Positions 14,401 through 24,261 of a stretch of 64,000 bases of DNA are shown piece by piece. The translations under genes and the position numbers were made by a program. The stretch's first letter is position 1, and the number at the start of each line of letters is the position of its first letter. Source of the stretch: Actinernus sp. WN-2022 (lineage: Eukaryota; Cnidaria; Anthozoa; Actiniaria; Actinernidae); assembly GCA_030867875.1 (NCBI GenBank), contig JAOWCC010000019.1:77590861-77654860 (forward strand), given 5' to 3'. The notes beneath the pieces are model-generated. The model ran no database searches and was not told the DNA's origin. It worked only from the letters and a program-made list of their open reading frames with translations.

Positions 14401-17400
14401 AACGGCTTTAAAACCCGTTAGCAAGCTGTTTATATTTGCCCGTTTAACGCTTTCCCGTTAATGTATGTTTTCCCGTGTTCGGTCACATATGCTTTATTCA
14501 TGTTATTTTTCAACTTGATTTGTAACTATATAATGATAAATGGATCCATTCGTATCTATTTACATGAACCTGTGTCAGTACATGCATTAATGTTTCCATG
14601 ATTTAATGTGTGTATATGTTGTAAATCAAATTGACCCTTCAGGTCAAATTGATCCGAGTCGATTTAACCTGAGTCAATATTTTTGGGGGGGGGGTTGTTT
14701 TTAATCCCATCCCCCATCCCCCCTCCCCCCCCCTCCAAAAATAAATAAACCTGTTTTTTTATGAATCCCAAAAAGTAATAAATCCCTTTTTAGAATCATT
14801 GATAGCCAAACCCGGCTACATGTACCTACATGTACATGTGTGTAATATGAACCCTGGGTTGTCAGAATGTTCATTTTAAGTAAGGGTTAGTTCCTCATTC
14901 CTCAGTTTTCAAAATCAGTTAGTCACACAGAGGAACGATCGAGTAACAGGCTTAGTTCATTGTTAAGAAGGTTATCTAAACAATAAATAAAGAATGCATA
15001 CAATGAGCTCAATCCCAACCATTGTTGATCATGATTCCCTTAGTGAAATGCAAAACAAGAGCTGTTTGAAAGGTCCATTGCTAATTCTTTATTGCAAGGA
15101 TTTTGGTTGTTACTAACAGTAGTTATTAGTTTGTTCAAACATTTCTAATGATTGTTGCAATAAAATAGTTAGGAAAGGGAAGTGACAGAATTCCAGATGT
15201 CTACGGTTCGTCAGTCCAGTTAAGTGCTACTAAACAATAATTATTTTATATGTAGCTTGTTCCCATCTATAATTTCAAGAATGAACTGTAATAAACTAAT
15301 AAATTATATAACATGTTATATAACATCCCAGGGATGCCACATTCTATAAGATTGATTTCTGTAAGACACTTGGGATCATGTGTACTGTATGCAATGTTGG
15401 CCGATGTATTGGCCGACCCTCTGGCCAACAATATGTTGGTTCCTCAACCAAGATAACTGTGGAGGATCAGCCATTAGGTGGTTTAGGGTCAGCCGAGAGT
15501 GACAGTCGAATATTGACCGCTACTCGGCCAACACTTAACTACTCTGTATGTCAGCCAACATGGTTGATGATTAATCAACAATTGGCCGATTGATCACCGA
15601 CACTCTACCGATAGTTAATACCAACAGTCAACCATGGTATCGGTGACCCTGACATTTTCAGCCAACATATATGTACTTCATTAATAGTTTCAACATTCAA
15701 GTTCCGAAAGTAACCGATTCCCAAAGTAACAATAAAATTTGATGCTTATTAATAAATCGCAAAGTAGCGACCCCAATATTTGCAAATGGTGAGTTTTATT
15801 ATTGTATGACAAATACTGGAAGTCATTGCCTGAGACTCCCCAGCACGTGACAAAAAATCACACGTGCTTTTTATGAGCCCATCGCACACGCGTCTCTCCA
15901 GTTTCCCGCCGAAACTAAATGACAACAGAGGCAATCACCCATTTCTAATTTTAAGTACCGTATTCACTCACGGATAAGCCACACCTTTTTACCCAAAATC
16001 TTCGTTTAAAATCGGGGGTGCTGCTTATCTGCGAGAACATCCACCGAAGATACACATGTAAGGTCCGGAAATTTCCATAAATTAACATTTAAAAGAAATA
16101 CTAAGCTATTCGTCTAATAAATACCACACCAAACCAAAAGAAAGTAAGCACTGGCCATTGCTTTTGCAAGTTTGGTGGCTTCTAACAGATCCGTTTATGT
16201 TGCACTTTAACAGCAAATTTGTCGAACAGATCTTCCACCTCTCTTTGAGTAACAAGTTTTTCTCCAATAGATTGGCTTCTGGATATCCTTTTAGGCATGA
16301 TTAAGCAACAGACAGCTGATGAAAAAGCAAACTACTCCATTGTCCAGGTTGTTTTGACTTTGTTCAGCGAAAACAAAACTTTTAGTGTCCTGCCAGTTCT
16401 CTCTCTTCCAACAGGTGCCTGGTTACAAAGCTACGGACGAACGTGAGCACGTTGTTGGCTTCGTTGACATGTAAAATTCGATCTAAAAGGTGACCTGAAT
16501 GAACAGATCCTGGTAAACAAACACTATGGAAAGATAAATCATATATAATAATTATATCTTTAGAAGTATGTAGACATGAAGTTTATACTATTTCAGAGCT
16601 GAAATTACAGGTACAACTTTGGAGTTTTCTCCAGTTTGAAAGTCCGATGAAGATTTATACAATGTACATGTACATGTATGTTTGATATTCTTCCAAAAAA
16701 CTTTCTTTCCTTTAATCAAGCTTCTAAACTTGGGGTGCGGCTTATCCGCGAGTGCGGCTTATCCATGAGTAAATTCGGTATATGTGTATATAAAAAATTA
16801 TGTGATATGTTTCGTGAAAAACAAGAAAACTACTAAAAAGCTACTGGTAAGCCTAATAAGACTTTAACGTAACAGGTTGAAGCTTACTTAATTTGTAATT
16901 CACTGTGAGTTCACTAAGTTATAAAACTATTTACTAAATAAGTTAAAGCCATTGGAAACATGTATTTGAAACCAGAGCCTTCATTCTTTTGGCCAGTGGA
17001 GCACAACATTTTGCCATGGTGGCTCCCTAGCCAGGGTATAACCGTTAAAGTATCTATGAATTCCAGGTGAATTGGATTTTAGGTTGGTGTTTGAGGAGGG
17101 AGAAAAACCGAAGAACCTGGAGTAAAACCCTCGAAGCAAGGGTGAGATACATGTACCAACAAACTCTTTTGCTACCCTATTCCAGCCTACAAATGTATAT
17201 GTAGTAAAAAGATACCCTATTCCAGACTCAAGCCAATATCTTCCCTCTGGAACAGCGTGAGGTTATCAATTTTCCAATATCTGGACCAAAACAGTGGGAT
17301 ATATAGCAATTTATATACCCTATTCCAGACACACATACTTGAAAACCATTAACCCTGTCCATTATGGCATGTCCCTGTATACATATAAAGGTGAGTCAAC

Positions 17401-20400
17401 TGGGGGGATTTTACTGCATGCTAATGCCCCAAAAGTGGTTGGGTTGCTTACAATAATGGTTGTTTACCAGATATTTTAAATGTTGTTTGATGGGATTTCA
17501 GATCACCAAGAGAACTGACACCTTACTGGTATACCGCCAACCCACTATTGGCCAACAGATAAAAACCAGGTAGGAAAAAGTTGATTGACATGTCACTGCC
17601 ACAGACACATGGCTGACTGTCGACCAACACGTCAGCCAACCCTCAACCGACCTGTGCCCAACAGTTGGTCGACTGTTGACCAATATAATTATCAGCTGAT
17701 ATGTTGGCTAACCCTCGACTAACAGTCGGCTGACATTGCGTACATACACATGATCCGACACTTGATGTTCGGGTAATTCAACTGGATTGATGACCAACGA
17801 TGTCACATCAAAGATAGCCAACCTAACTATGAACTAAATCGTTTTAATCTCTTCAACCTTGGGTAAAATATGCATGCACTCAGTGTTTGTATCTCTGATT
17901 CTAGAACATGGATGTAATCTATCATCATTTGACAAAGGACACACAAGATGACCATAAATGGTCAACAAACATGTAAGTCCCACTTCAGTTAAAAATAACT
18001 GTATGTGACTATATTAATTCAGGGCTATCATTAGAAGCCAGCTACTTAAAAAAACTTAAGCCAAAGTTGTAGCTAATATTGCACGAATAACTGGCTATTT
18101 TTCACAATTGTCCAGCAGCTTAAAAACTTAACGACTGCCCTGATTAATTGCAGGGTGTTCAACCTCTGCATCACATAATAATAATAATTATCTAAAGTAG
18201 GATATCAAACTTTAGCCAGTCTTTTGGTTATTATATATAAGTATTAAAGTATATTTGAGGGGCTGTGTGCAAAAATGGTGTAAGTGACTCTTGATCATGT
18301 TCTAAATTCTCCCTTAGGCAACAAAGAAATTGAAGGAGAATTTAGAATGTGGCAGGAGGCACTTGCACCCTTTTTGCACACAGCCCTTCAATATTTTAAA
18401 GAATGGTTTGATGTGTTATAAATACAATCATCTCAGTATAATACCGTGCAACAATTATAATTATTATGTACAACTTATTAAATCATGGACCCTCATCTAA
18501 TTATTGAAAATGCCATGCAATTCACCATTATAAAAAAATCCCTATACATGTAATAGTGTATGGTGTAAGCTTGTCATGACTGCATGCTTTTGAAGTCTGA
18601 TCATTATATAATATAATTAAACTAATATTTACCATGAGCTGCAGATCTCCAGTATTCCCTGTTGAGATAATTTGTAAGATAAAACTATATTTCTGATGAA
18701 ACTGACAGACCTAACGTAAACAAATTATTCACTGATTTTCAACTCATGTCAACTATATTGTATCACAGTACAATGTTTTTACTCTATGTCATCCAGTGTT
18801 CATTCTAGAAAACAAATGAAGTGGCAAACGTGTCCCATATTGCTTTTTAAATTTTGGGTTTTTTTTATGTCAAATTTCTCCCAAACTTAATGTTTTGGGG
18901 ACCATTTTCCCCCAATTACTTTGATTCAGCTTTACTATCTGAAAAAGAATTGAAATAGAACAGGAAATATATAATTCTAATGTACAGTACTGTTCGAAAA
19001 TATTACAAAGGGGCAAGTGAAATTTCACTTGTTCTAACGGACAAAATTGAACACAACAATTTTGCATTTGAGAAAATTGTCACATACTTAATTATAATTG
19101 AAAGTGGTTATACTTAATGTCTCTGTAGCATTTTATGTTCACTAAAACAAATATTATAAATTTTCACTGGAGCAAAATTCCTTCTACAAGAATCAAAAAA
19201 TACTTATCATGGCAGATAATAGAGTTTACAAAATAAATATAATGGCATGCTGGATTTAGTACAGATGTAAACAAGTGTCCCACCTAAACTTATCTTTTGT
19301 GAAGGTAATAAAACCATGATAGTGTGAAAATATTGCTGAAATTGAACCCAAGAATGAGCACAGCCATGCATGCAAAGTGTTCCCAGCTTAGTGTCTAGTA
19401 TATTAGCACCCAGTCCCTCAAATTACAGATTTAATAACCCAGAACTTCAAATAAAAAATAAATTATATCTCCTTGCACACCTTCAGTGAACGTGCCAGTG
19501 TTCTCAACAATGGTCTGTCTTGATGACTGTATAGCAGCTACCACTGTGACTGGTGATGCAGATTTCAAAATGGTAACCTTGAGTGAAAAAGCCATTCCTG
19601 GTCGAAAACCCTTGGGGGCTAAGATAATGTAAGTACTGCAAGAGAAATGAGAGAAAAAGAGCTCACAATAATATTACTACATTATATTACCGGTAATTTA
19701 CTACATATTGAACTGTGACCAAGGGTGCCACCGACTTCCCCCAATCTACGATTCATTTGTCCGGTTATGACAGCAACAATTAACACGTCCAGTGTTAACA
19801 CGTCATGTGTACATGTGCGGCTGTTACATGACCAACCTTCATGCACTGATGAAAGATAGCGGATGCAAGCTACAAGTTTCTCTCAAGCTTCAAATTGTGT
19901 TGTGTGAAACTGTTAAATGTCTTAAAGTCATTAATAATTGTTATTATTAATTACTGCACAATTTATGTTTTTTGGGGTAGGTGTAGCCTCCTCCGCAGGT
20001 ATCTCTAATTTTCTTAGAAATGAGATTATGGGCTATAACTATCTTATCCAGACCACAGAACTCTGCAACTTAAAGGGGCCGTGTCACGGTAATAGGCTTC
20101 ACGTTCCGGGCCAGAATCGAAACAGCAATTTCCACCGTTTTTGATATGACCTACCGAACTTCTCGGCCATGTGGGATGCTTTAAAATCAAAACAAATACA
20201 GTCGAAGCGATCGTAAGCGACCACCTCGGGAATCTAAAATTTTGGTAGTTAACGGAGCTGGTCGCTTACGAGAATGCCCTCTCGTAGGCGACCACGCATG
20301 CAAACAATAGATGTTGGTCGCTTACGAGAGCTTTTTACATTAAAGAAAATCGTTAACCGATGTCAATACCATGGCTGAGATAAAAAATTGAGAGTTTAAA

Positions 20401-22985
20401 CTATGACATTGTTTAGTGAGTCAACGACAATTTATTGTTTCTTGTTACTGCCGACAGGACACTTGATATCCGCTACATGTGCAACTAGTTTTATAAATAG
20501 GACGCTAATTGTAGTGTATTCTCATGTCAAAAGGATTACTCTTGCTAGTAAATGGCACGGAATGTAAGTTTTATCAGGTGTTGACCGATGTTTTGAAGAC
20601 GCATTTCAGACTGGTCGCTTACGAGAGCTTAAAAACAAAGGAAAATCACGTTTGATGATCTCCAAAATTGGTCGCTAATGGAACTGGTCGCTTCTGAGAC
20701 TAATGGTCGCTTACGAGAGCTTTTCATTACAGAGTTTGAGTGACAATTCAAACGGGAATTCAAAATCTTGGTCGTTATCGGAGCTGGTCGCTTACGAGAG
20801 CGGTCGCTCATAGAGCTTCGACTGTATGCACAAATCACCAACAAACAGTGTATATAAACAGTCTCCAGGGAATATATTGAAAATCCTTTCAATCAAGCAT
20901 TGAAGGAGGGATGTTTAATTGTTTGTATCCAATTAAAACCACCAACCAAGCGATTACTCGATACATGCGCAGTACCATGACATAGCCCCTTTAAGCATTA
21001 TTAGTTCAAACATTGAATTTCTGCCGTGTTTAATTATTATTATTATTATTATTAGGGTAGAATAGCATAGTTATAAGCATGACCACATCAGCAACGCTGT
21101 AAATTTATCGTGGGTAAATAAATATTATTATTATTATTATTATTATAATTCATTTAAATTCAGCAGAAATGCAACAGTTGATTCATACATCAAATTTAAT
21201 AATTCACTTTTTTGCCAAACTAAAAATTTGATGTACGAATCAACTGTTGCATTTCTGCCAACTTAATTGACGGCAGAAATACAATGTTTGAACTGGGCTT
21301 TATTCAGTGTTGCCACCACATGCACTGTTATATAAAACATTTTAAGTTTCTCATTTAAATGTTCTATTATTACCATGCAAATACATTTTTAAAATACACC
21401 AGTTTGTTACCCTGAAGCTCTGACAATTATAGTTATTTTGGGTAACTATTAGTACCTCATTTTTGTCAATTTATACTTTAATCTATGTTTTTTTTGTATG
21501 GTAATAATAAAGTTATTATTATAGAAGTTCTCAAGGTAATTTTCTGAAAATTATCTCACTTTATCAAGACTCGATAATTTAACTTTCTAAATTTATTATA
21601 ATAATAAGCCGACAAAACCCAGGCAGGATAGAAAAATGAAAATAAAATGAAAAATAAAATTCCATAAAATTTGAATGTGCACATGAACTACAATACGATA
21701 GACTGGAAAAACATTTTGCTTCAGTTGATTCAAGTACTCGGGGCCGGAAGTCACGTTTCACTGCTCTCTAATTTAGAATTCATGAATCTATAATTTTGAT
21801 GTAATGTATTCATAGGCATTGCTGCTGTATTCATTATATGCTCTGTTAATCCCAGTCAAACACTGTTACACATGAAAAGTAGAATTGTTTTAAATTTATT
21901 TCAGAATTTATTCAATATTTAGAAATTGGTCACTTCACTGATAATTTACAAAATCAAACTGGTTCAATATAATTATAATAACTTAGTCACTGTGCCTACC
22001 CGACGAGGGGGCCAAAAGGCCCCCGAGTCGGAACCGGCTCGAGTTCCCCAGTGCTTGCCAAAATATATTTTTTTTCTCCCATCTACGTAGCTTATAGTCA
22101 CTGTGCCTATCCGACGATGCGCCTGCTTCAGCATTTCACTTCTTCTTTCTTGCAGACTTCTTTCTCGGAAGTGACATCACTGGAAATCACGTCAAATGAC
22201 ACCAAGGGAGGTCTGAGTAATTCAATTCCCACTTCTGGCCCCGAGTACTTGAATTGCACCAAATATTTTTCTTTCCAGAGTAGCTATATTATTCATGTGC
22301 CAGTGGTTGGACTACTTGACATTAGTTTATTATTGAGCCATAAATGGTCCATCACGATTTTCCCTTGTCAATTAACTATAAGTATAAATCATCTGTTGCA
22401 GACCGTCTCAGAAAATCATATGCAATACACGTTAAAAAATGTATAAGAAGCTACATTTGGAACTCCTTCTACTTTAATAGATCTTATCATAATCAGAATT
22501 AGAACACTTCATTCAAAGGTTTCTAAATCTTGCATATTTGTCAGTCTTTTTTCAGCTGTAAACTGAGAGCTAGACTAGTAAACGTAAAATTCTATTAAAG
22601 ATATACATTATAATTTTATGTAAATGAAATAAAACGAAGAAGTCTGTGCCATTTCTACTTGATTTTCATCGGCGAGAAACTCTAAATGGATTAGTGATAG
22701 TTTTTAGCGGCATGCATGCTGCCAGTGTAGTAGTTAGTACACATTATGTTGTACTTGTAGACTGTAGTGACTTCACACAAACACACAAATCATCATGCCA
22801 TCTTCAAAACTGTTCGATAGCTTTGAGCATTTATGAGCTTATAATGCCGGAAAGCTATATGAATAATGCTAAGCAGGAATTAAAAATATACGGCCACTCT
22901 CTACTTACTTGTTTTCTTGTGGTTTTTCTGCCAGAACGGTTTTCGAACCAAGCATTAGCAACGCGACAAGAACTAGCAGTAGCAT
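2468..22985 (-). CDS. CD109-like thioester / alpha-2-macroglobulin family protein, N-terminal part (12 exons, 3' end off window)
   Basis: Secreted or membrane-anchored macroglobulin-type protein of the CD109/TEP group. Family members act in protease inhibition or innate immunity; the role here is inferred. Exons in transcript order: 22985-22909, 19635-19481, 18658-18633, 12720-12561, 10676-10624, 9922-9905, 8629-8578, 6708-6635, 6114-6075, 5968-5884, 4413-4308, 2725-2468. All have AG/GT borders and matching phases, totalling 1104 nt (368 codons). Exon 1 begins MLLLVLVALLMLGS, a signal peptide. Exon 2 carries the MG1 start (TYIILAPKGFRPGM). Exon 4 has the family hallmark IQTDKGIYKPGQ. Exon 7 has DPHDNKMSHW, exon 8 FPLSSQPVLGIWKVQV, exons 9-10 EVKEYVLPKFKVSV, exon 11 YTYGKGVKG, and exon 12 LEFPSFNPNTFKPGL (MG4/5 region). 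The bait region, thioester and C-terminus must lie left of position 1. CD109 is preferred over C3 or A2M from the MG1-MG2 wording; the family call is firm, the subfamily less so. Confidence 0.9.
2997..3402. mobile_element. Foldback MITE, ~85-bp arms
   Basis: Positions 2997-3083 and 3316-3402 are near-perfect inverted copies (both arms contain CCATAGATTTTCGGGCATG), with about 230 bp between them. It is intronic to the CD109-like gene. The apparent reading frames on both strands are by-products of the repeat. Confidence 0.8.
3653..4066. mobile_element. Foldback element flanked by TTAA, ~110-bp arms
   Basis: The left arm begins TTAA-AGTGCATATAAGCCCTAGCC and the right arm ends with its complement followed by TTAA (4063-4066). 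The arms match over roughly 110 bp. The TTAA borders fit the target duplication of the piggyBac or Kolobok superfamilies. A related end sequence (GCTAGGGCTTATAGGCACTTTAA) occurs near 46849-46870. Confidence 0.75.
4074..4208. repeat. Long near-perfect palindrome (hairpin)
   Basis: ATTACATTGCCGCGCGGAG at the left is matched by its complement at the right. Inner segments around GAAATATCTTA/TAAGATATTTC pair as well, so almost all 135 bp can fold into one hairpin. It lies 100 bp from exon 11 of the CD109-like gene. Probably a small hairpin MITE. Confidence 0.8.
5121..5401. mobile_element. MITE with CAGGGTTCCC termini
   Basis: Termini CAGGGTTCCC and GGGAACCCTG are perfect inverted repeats. The inside is rich in the phrase CCTGACTTTTCC. 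CAGGG-type ends are typical of hAT-related non-autonomous elements. No clear 8-bp target duplication was seen. Confidence 0.65.
6840..6953. repeat. Dispersed repeat, copy 1
   Basis: The sequence from TTCTATATGGATATGTTCAA through CACTTCACAAGGTTATTTTTGTG to ATCATGAGTGATT is shared with 29990-30073 in the same orientation, with small indels. No coding content. Confidence 0.7.
6975..7460. repeat. Decayed MITE rich in CCATGACTTTTCC
   Basis: Repeats of CCATGACTTTTCCATGACT cluster at 6978-7000 and 7340-7446 and end near GTGTGAACCCTGTG. This resembles a hAT-type family related to the element at 5121-5401. The minus-strand frame here is the repeat read through, not a gene. Confidence 0.5.
7520..7697 (-). 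repeat. tRNA-derived SINE
   Basis: On the minus strand a tRNA-like head shows an A box (TAGGCTCAGTTGG, 7683-7671) and a B box (GGTTCGAATCC, 7639-7629) at tRNA spacing. It is followed by a unique body (CCCTTGGGCAGGGAGG). The head lacks a clean cloverleaf and tRNA 3' end, so this is a SINE rather than a tRNA gene. Confidence 0.7.
7859..7893 (+). ncRNA. Hammerhead-like motif (degenerate)
   Basis: The sequence reads GTGAAGA, then a six-pair stem (GGCTGT/ACAGCC), then AAAACGTC. The hammerhead core is CUGANGA-stem-GAAA; two core bases are changed here, so cleavage is unlikely. The layout matches hammerhead motifs known from Penelope-like retroelements and the second copy at 52489-52521. It lies between inverted arms at 7718-7735 and 7900-7917. 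Confidence 0.4.
9905..9922 (-). CDS. 18-nt micro-exon of the CD109-like gene
   Basis: This exon encodes only MVVDIL in phase 0. It lies between a pyrimidine-rich acceptor ending GAAG and a GTAGGT donor. It supplies the short strand that family members carry before the DPxxN motif; without it PYMGK would join directly to DPHDNKM. The match in position and hydrophobic pattern is good, but the exon is too short to be certain without a transcript. Confidence 0.65.
10916..11095. repeat. ~20-bp minisatellite (ATTCCCTAGGGTGGAGGGG)
   Basis: About eight imperfect tandem units of ATTCCCTAGGGTGGAGGGG. The strand is strongly G-rich. It lies in intron 4 of the CD109-like gene, next to sequence rich in CCCTATTCCAGAC that recurs at 17180-17335. 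Confidence 0.85.
12197..12490. repeat. Dispersed repeat family with GAAATATGCCCTGA hairpin, copy 1
   Basis: Shared in inverted orientation with 62886-63227. Common phrases are CAAAGAAAATATTTGAAGGA, GAAATATGCCCTGA and a hairpin closing with TCAGGGCATATTTC. The plus-strand frames over this stretch are repeat-derived. The copy ends about 70 bp from exon 4 of the CD109-like gene. Confidence 0.75.
12811..14490. mobile_element. Large foldback transposon with tandem-repeat arms (CGTTTAAACGACTT family)
   Basis: The outer ends ATATGTGACCGAACAC (12811) and its complement (to 14490) are inverted over about 35 bp. Inside each end is a repeat array, at roughly 12840-13160 and 14120-14455. The units of about 45 bp carry CCCGTTTAAACGACTTGCAA and AAGTCGTTAG. 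The central ~960 bp is unique and shows no convincing gene. This is the plan of foldback (FB/Galileo-type) elements. The element lies in intron 3 of the CD109-like gene. Confidence 0.8.
15956..16780. mobile_element. MITE nested inside the GTTGGC foldback
   Basis: The ends TACCGTATTCACTCACGGAT and (inverted) TACCGAATTTACTCATGGAT bound about 825 bp. GGATAAGCC(G/A)CAC recurs near both ends. A TA duplication is possible because both ends begin with TA. Non-coding. This end sequence resembles abundant TACCGTATTT-type MITEs of marine invertebrates. Confidence 0.7.
16850..17023. repeat. Dispersed ~170-bp repeat, copy 1
   Basis: Aligns in the same orientation with 32565-32731. Shared words include TTAATTTGTAATT, CACTGTGAGTT and CAGAGCCTTC, then TTCTTT, GGCCAG and CCATGG. 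No coding potential. Confidence 0.7.
18014..18149. mobile_element. Small MITE with TTAATTCAGGGC ends
   Basis: Left TTAATTCAGGGC and right GCCCTGATTAATT are inverted, with AACTTAAG-type pairing inside. About 136 bp, non-coding, intronic. Confidence 0.55.
18256..18391. mobile_element. Hairpin MITE with GGGCTGTGTGCAAAAA ends
   Basis: The two halves are inverted copies (GGGCTGTGTGCAAAAA at left, its complement at right; ATTCTCC/GGAGAAT at the centre), so the ~136 bp folds into one long hairpin. Lies 240 bp from exon 3 of the CD109-like gene. Confidence 0.75.
20070..20994. mobile_element. TTAA-flanked element with AGGGGC termini
   Basis: TTAA (20070-20073) is followed by AGGGGCCGTGTCACGGTA. The right end TACCATGACATAGCCCCT precedes TTAA (20991-20994). 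The inverted ends and the TTAA duplication fit Kolobok or piggyBac-type non-autonomous elements. It carries the nested TA element 20199-20824. Confidence 0.75.
20199..20824. mobile_element. TA-flanked MITE (CAGTCGAAGC ends) nested in the TTAA element
   Basis: CAGTCGAAGC at the left and GCTTCGACTG at the right are each flanked by TA, the Tc1/mariner-type target. Internal copies of GGTCGCTTACGAGAGC occur several times in both orientations. Non-coding. Confidence 0.75.
21003..21294. mobile_element. MITE with an internal 37-bp-arm hairpin
   Basis: Outer inverted ends AGTTCAAACATTG and CAATGTTTGAACT enclose a TTA-rich microsatellite. They also enclose an inner hairpin, 21161-21197 against 21224-21260, with 26 bp of loop. 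The inner arms are nearly perfect (GAAATGCAACAGTTGATTC). Confidence 0.75.
21676..22302. repeat. Imperfect inverted repeat pair
   Basis: 21676-21750 and 22230-22302 are inverted copies; the core CAAGTACTCGGGGCC is perfect and the flanks are roughly 70% alike. The plus-strand frame 22051-22446 crosses this structure and does not resemble a protein family. AGTCACTGTGCCTA also occurs twice directly, about 110 bp apart (21985 and 22095). Confidence 0.6.
22909..22985 (-). CDS. Exon 1 of the CD109-like gene: start codon and signal peptide
   Basis: ATG at 22985-22983 follows GCTCCAAG. The exon encodes about 19 residues of hydrophobic leader ending in VLA, then EKPQEN, and stops at a consensus GTAAGT donor in phase 2. 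Joining to exon 2 gives ENNTYIILAPKG, which puts an N-glycosylation sequon (NNT) just after the leader. The join is in frame and matches the family N-terminus, which supports this start. No clear TATA box is visible upstream (22986-23100). Confidence 0.85.
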
Positions 22986-23482
22986 CTTGGAGCGAGGTAC
23001 AATCAACTTCGTAGTACGTACTCTATTTTATCGTAACCTCAAGTCTGCCGCTTCCTCTCAAATGTGAAAGCCACACAAGTGTGGTAGCGATTTAAGAGTT
23101 TCCCAATCTCGATAGAACAAGTTTATGCTGTCACAAGCAATGCAATTATTAAAGTGTTTCAGGGCATTCGAAAACTGCGATACTTCAAAACACAATACGA
23201 TTATCGATTAGTTCTGACGTCAGGCGATCTATTATTGATTACAAGACACGCCTGAAGCCCGCTGGGCGACGCGACGGACCACTAGGCGAAAAGTACCGTA
23301 ATTTTTGATCTTTTCCGCTCGTTTTGGAAGAACAGGTTCTATTTCTCAAAGGCGTGAAAAGTTCCACTTCACCAGTCAAGTCCGCAGTAGTGATCAGTCT
23401 CTACTTTGTCTACACATCTACATTGGTAGTCTGCAACACCTGCAAGTCTGCAAGTCTGCAACACCTGCAAGTCTGCAATTCT

Positions 23483-24183
23483 CTATTGTATGGGATTCCA
23501 AAATACCAATCTGACCGTCTACAGAAAGTGCTTAATGCGGCAGCTCGAGTCGTTTGTCTTGTACCTAAATTTGCTCACATTACTCCAACACTGATGAAAC
23601 TCCACTGGTTATCTGTAAGAGAACGTGTGACTTTCAAGATCCTTTTGATTGTTTACAAGGCTCTTCATGGGCTAGCTCCACAATACATCTGTGAACTCTT
23701 AAATCGAAAAAAAGATGATCGCTACGCGCTGAGATCCGCCAAGCAGGATCTCCTTGCTGTACCTACGACACACCGGAAGACGTTTGGTGATCGTGCTTTT
23801 GCTAGGGCCGGCCCCATCCTATGGAACTCCCTCCCACAGCAGATCCGCAGCGCATCTAGTATAGACTGTTTTAAAAGTCGCCTTAAGACATACTTGTTCA
23901 AGAATGCTTATATTACATAGTGTCGCATTCATAGCTGCTTTAACTATTGGTCGTTTTTAATTTTATTTATACATTCTTACAAGTTTTACCTTCTGCATAG
24001 TATTAGTATAGTAATTTATTACTTTATTTTAGAATTTTGTTAGTAGTTTATAGTTATTTTATTATAGTATTTACCATTAGTATTTTTTAGTATTGATATA
24101 TATATATTAACGATTTTAACAGCGCTTTAGAATATTTATAGTTTTAGCGCTATATAAATACTATAATTATTATTATTATTATT
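23483..24183 (+). pseudogene. 5'-truncated non-LTR retrotransposon (3' end of ORF2 plus tail)
   Basis: The frame from about 23483 to 23920 encodes the C-terminal part typical of CR1/L2/Jockey-group ORF2. It has LLYGIPKYQ, then LHWLSVRERVTFKILLIVYK, then ARAGPILWNSLPQQIR and FKSRLKTYLFKNAY to a stop. It lacks the endonuclease and the RT catalytic core. It is followed by an AT-rich 3' region ending in an (ATT)n tail near 24183, usual for such elements. The upstream CTGCAAGT repeats (23430-23475) are not element sequence. Confidence 0.85.
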
Positions 24184-24261
24184 TATTGTGGGTACTACGC
24201 AGAGGGAAACTAAGGAAAAAACTTTTGGAATAAAAATATATAGAATGTATAAATAAATAAT

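Larger units (their letters stand above)
15368..17764. mobile_element. Second large foldback element with GTTGGCCGA-rich arms
   Basis: The left end (TTGGGATCATGTGTA, then GCAATGTTGGCCGA) is inverted at the right end (17764 leftwards). Arms of about 280 bp (15368-15655 and 17495-17764) are built from short degenerate repeats of TTGGCCGAC and CAACAGT. The interior holds a nested TA-flanked MITE (15956-16780), a dispersed repeat (16850-17023) and CCCTATTCCAGAC repeats. No transposase is visible. Confidence 0.75.

Noticed and set aside
22051..22446. 131-aa plus-strand frame
   Set aside because: Crosses an inverted repeat, has no family match and is antisense to a CD109-like intron.
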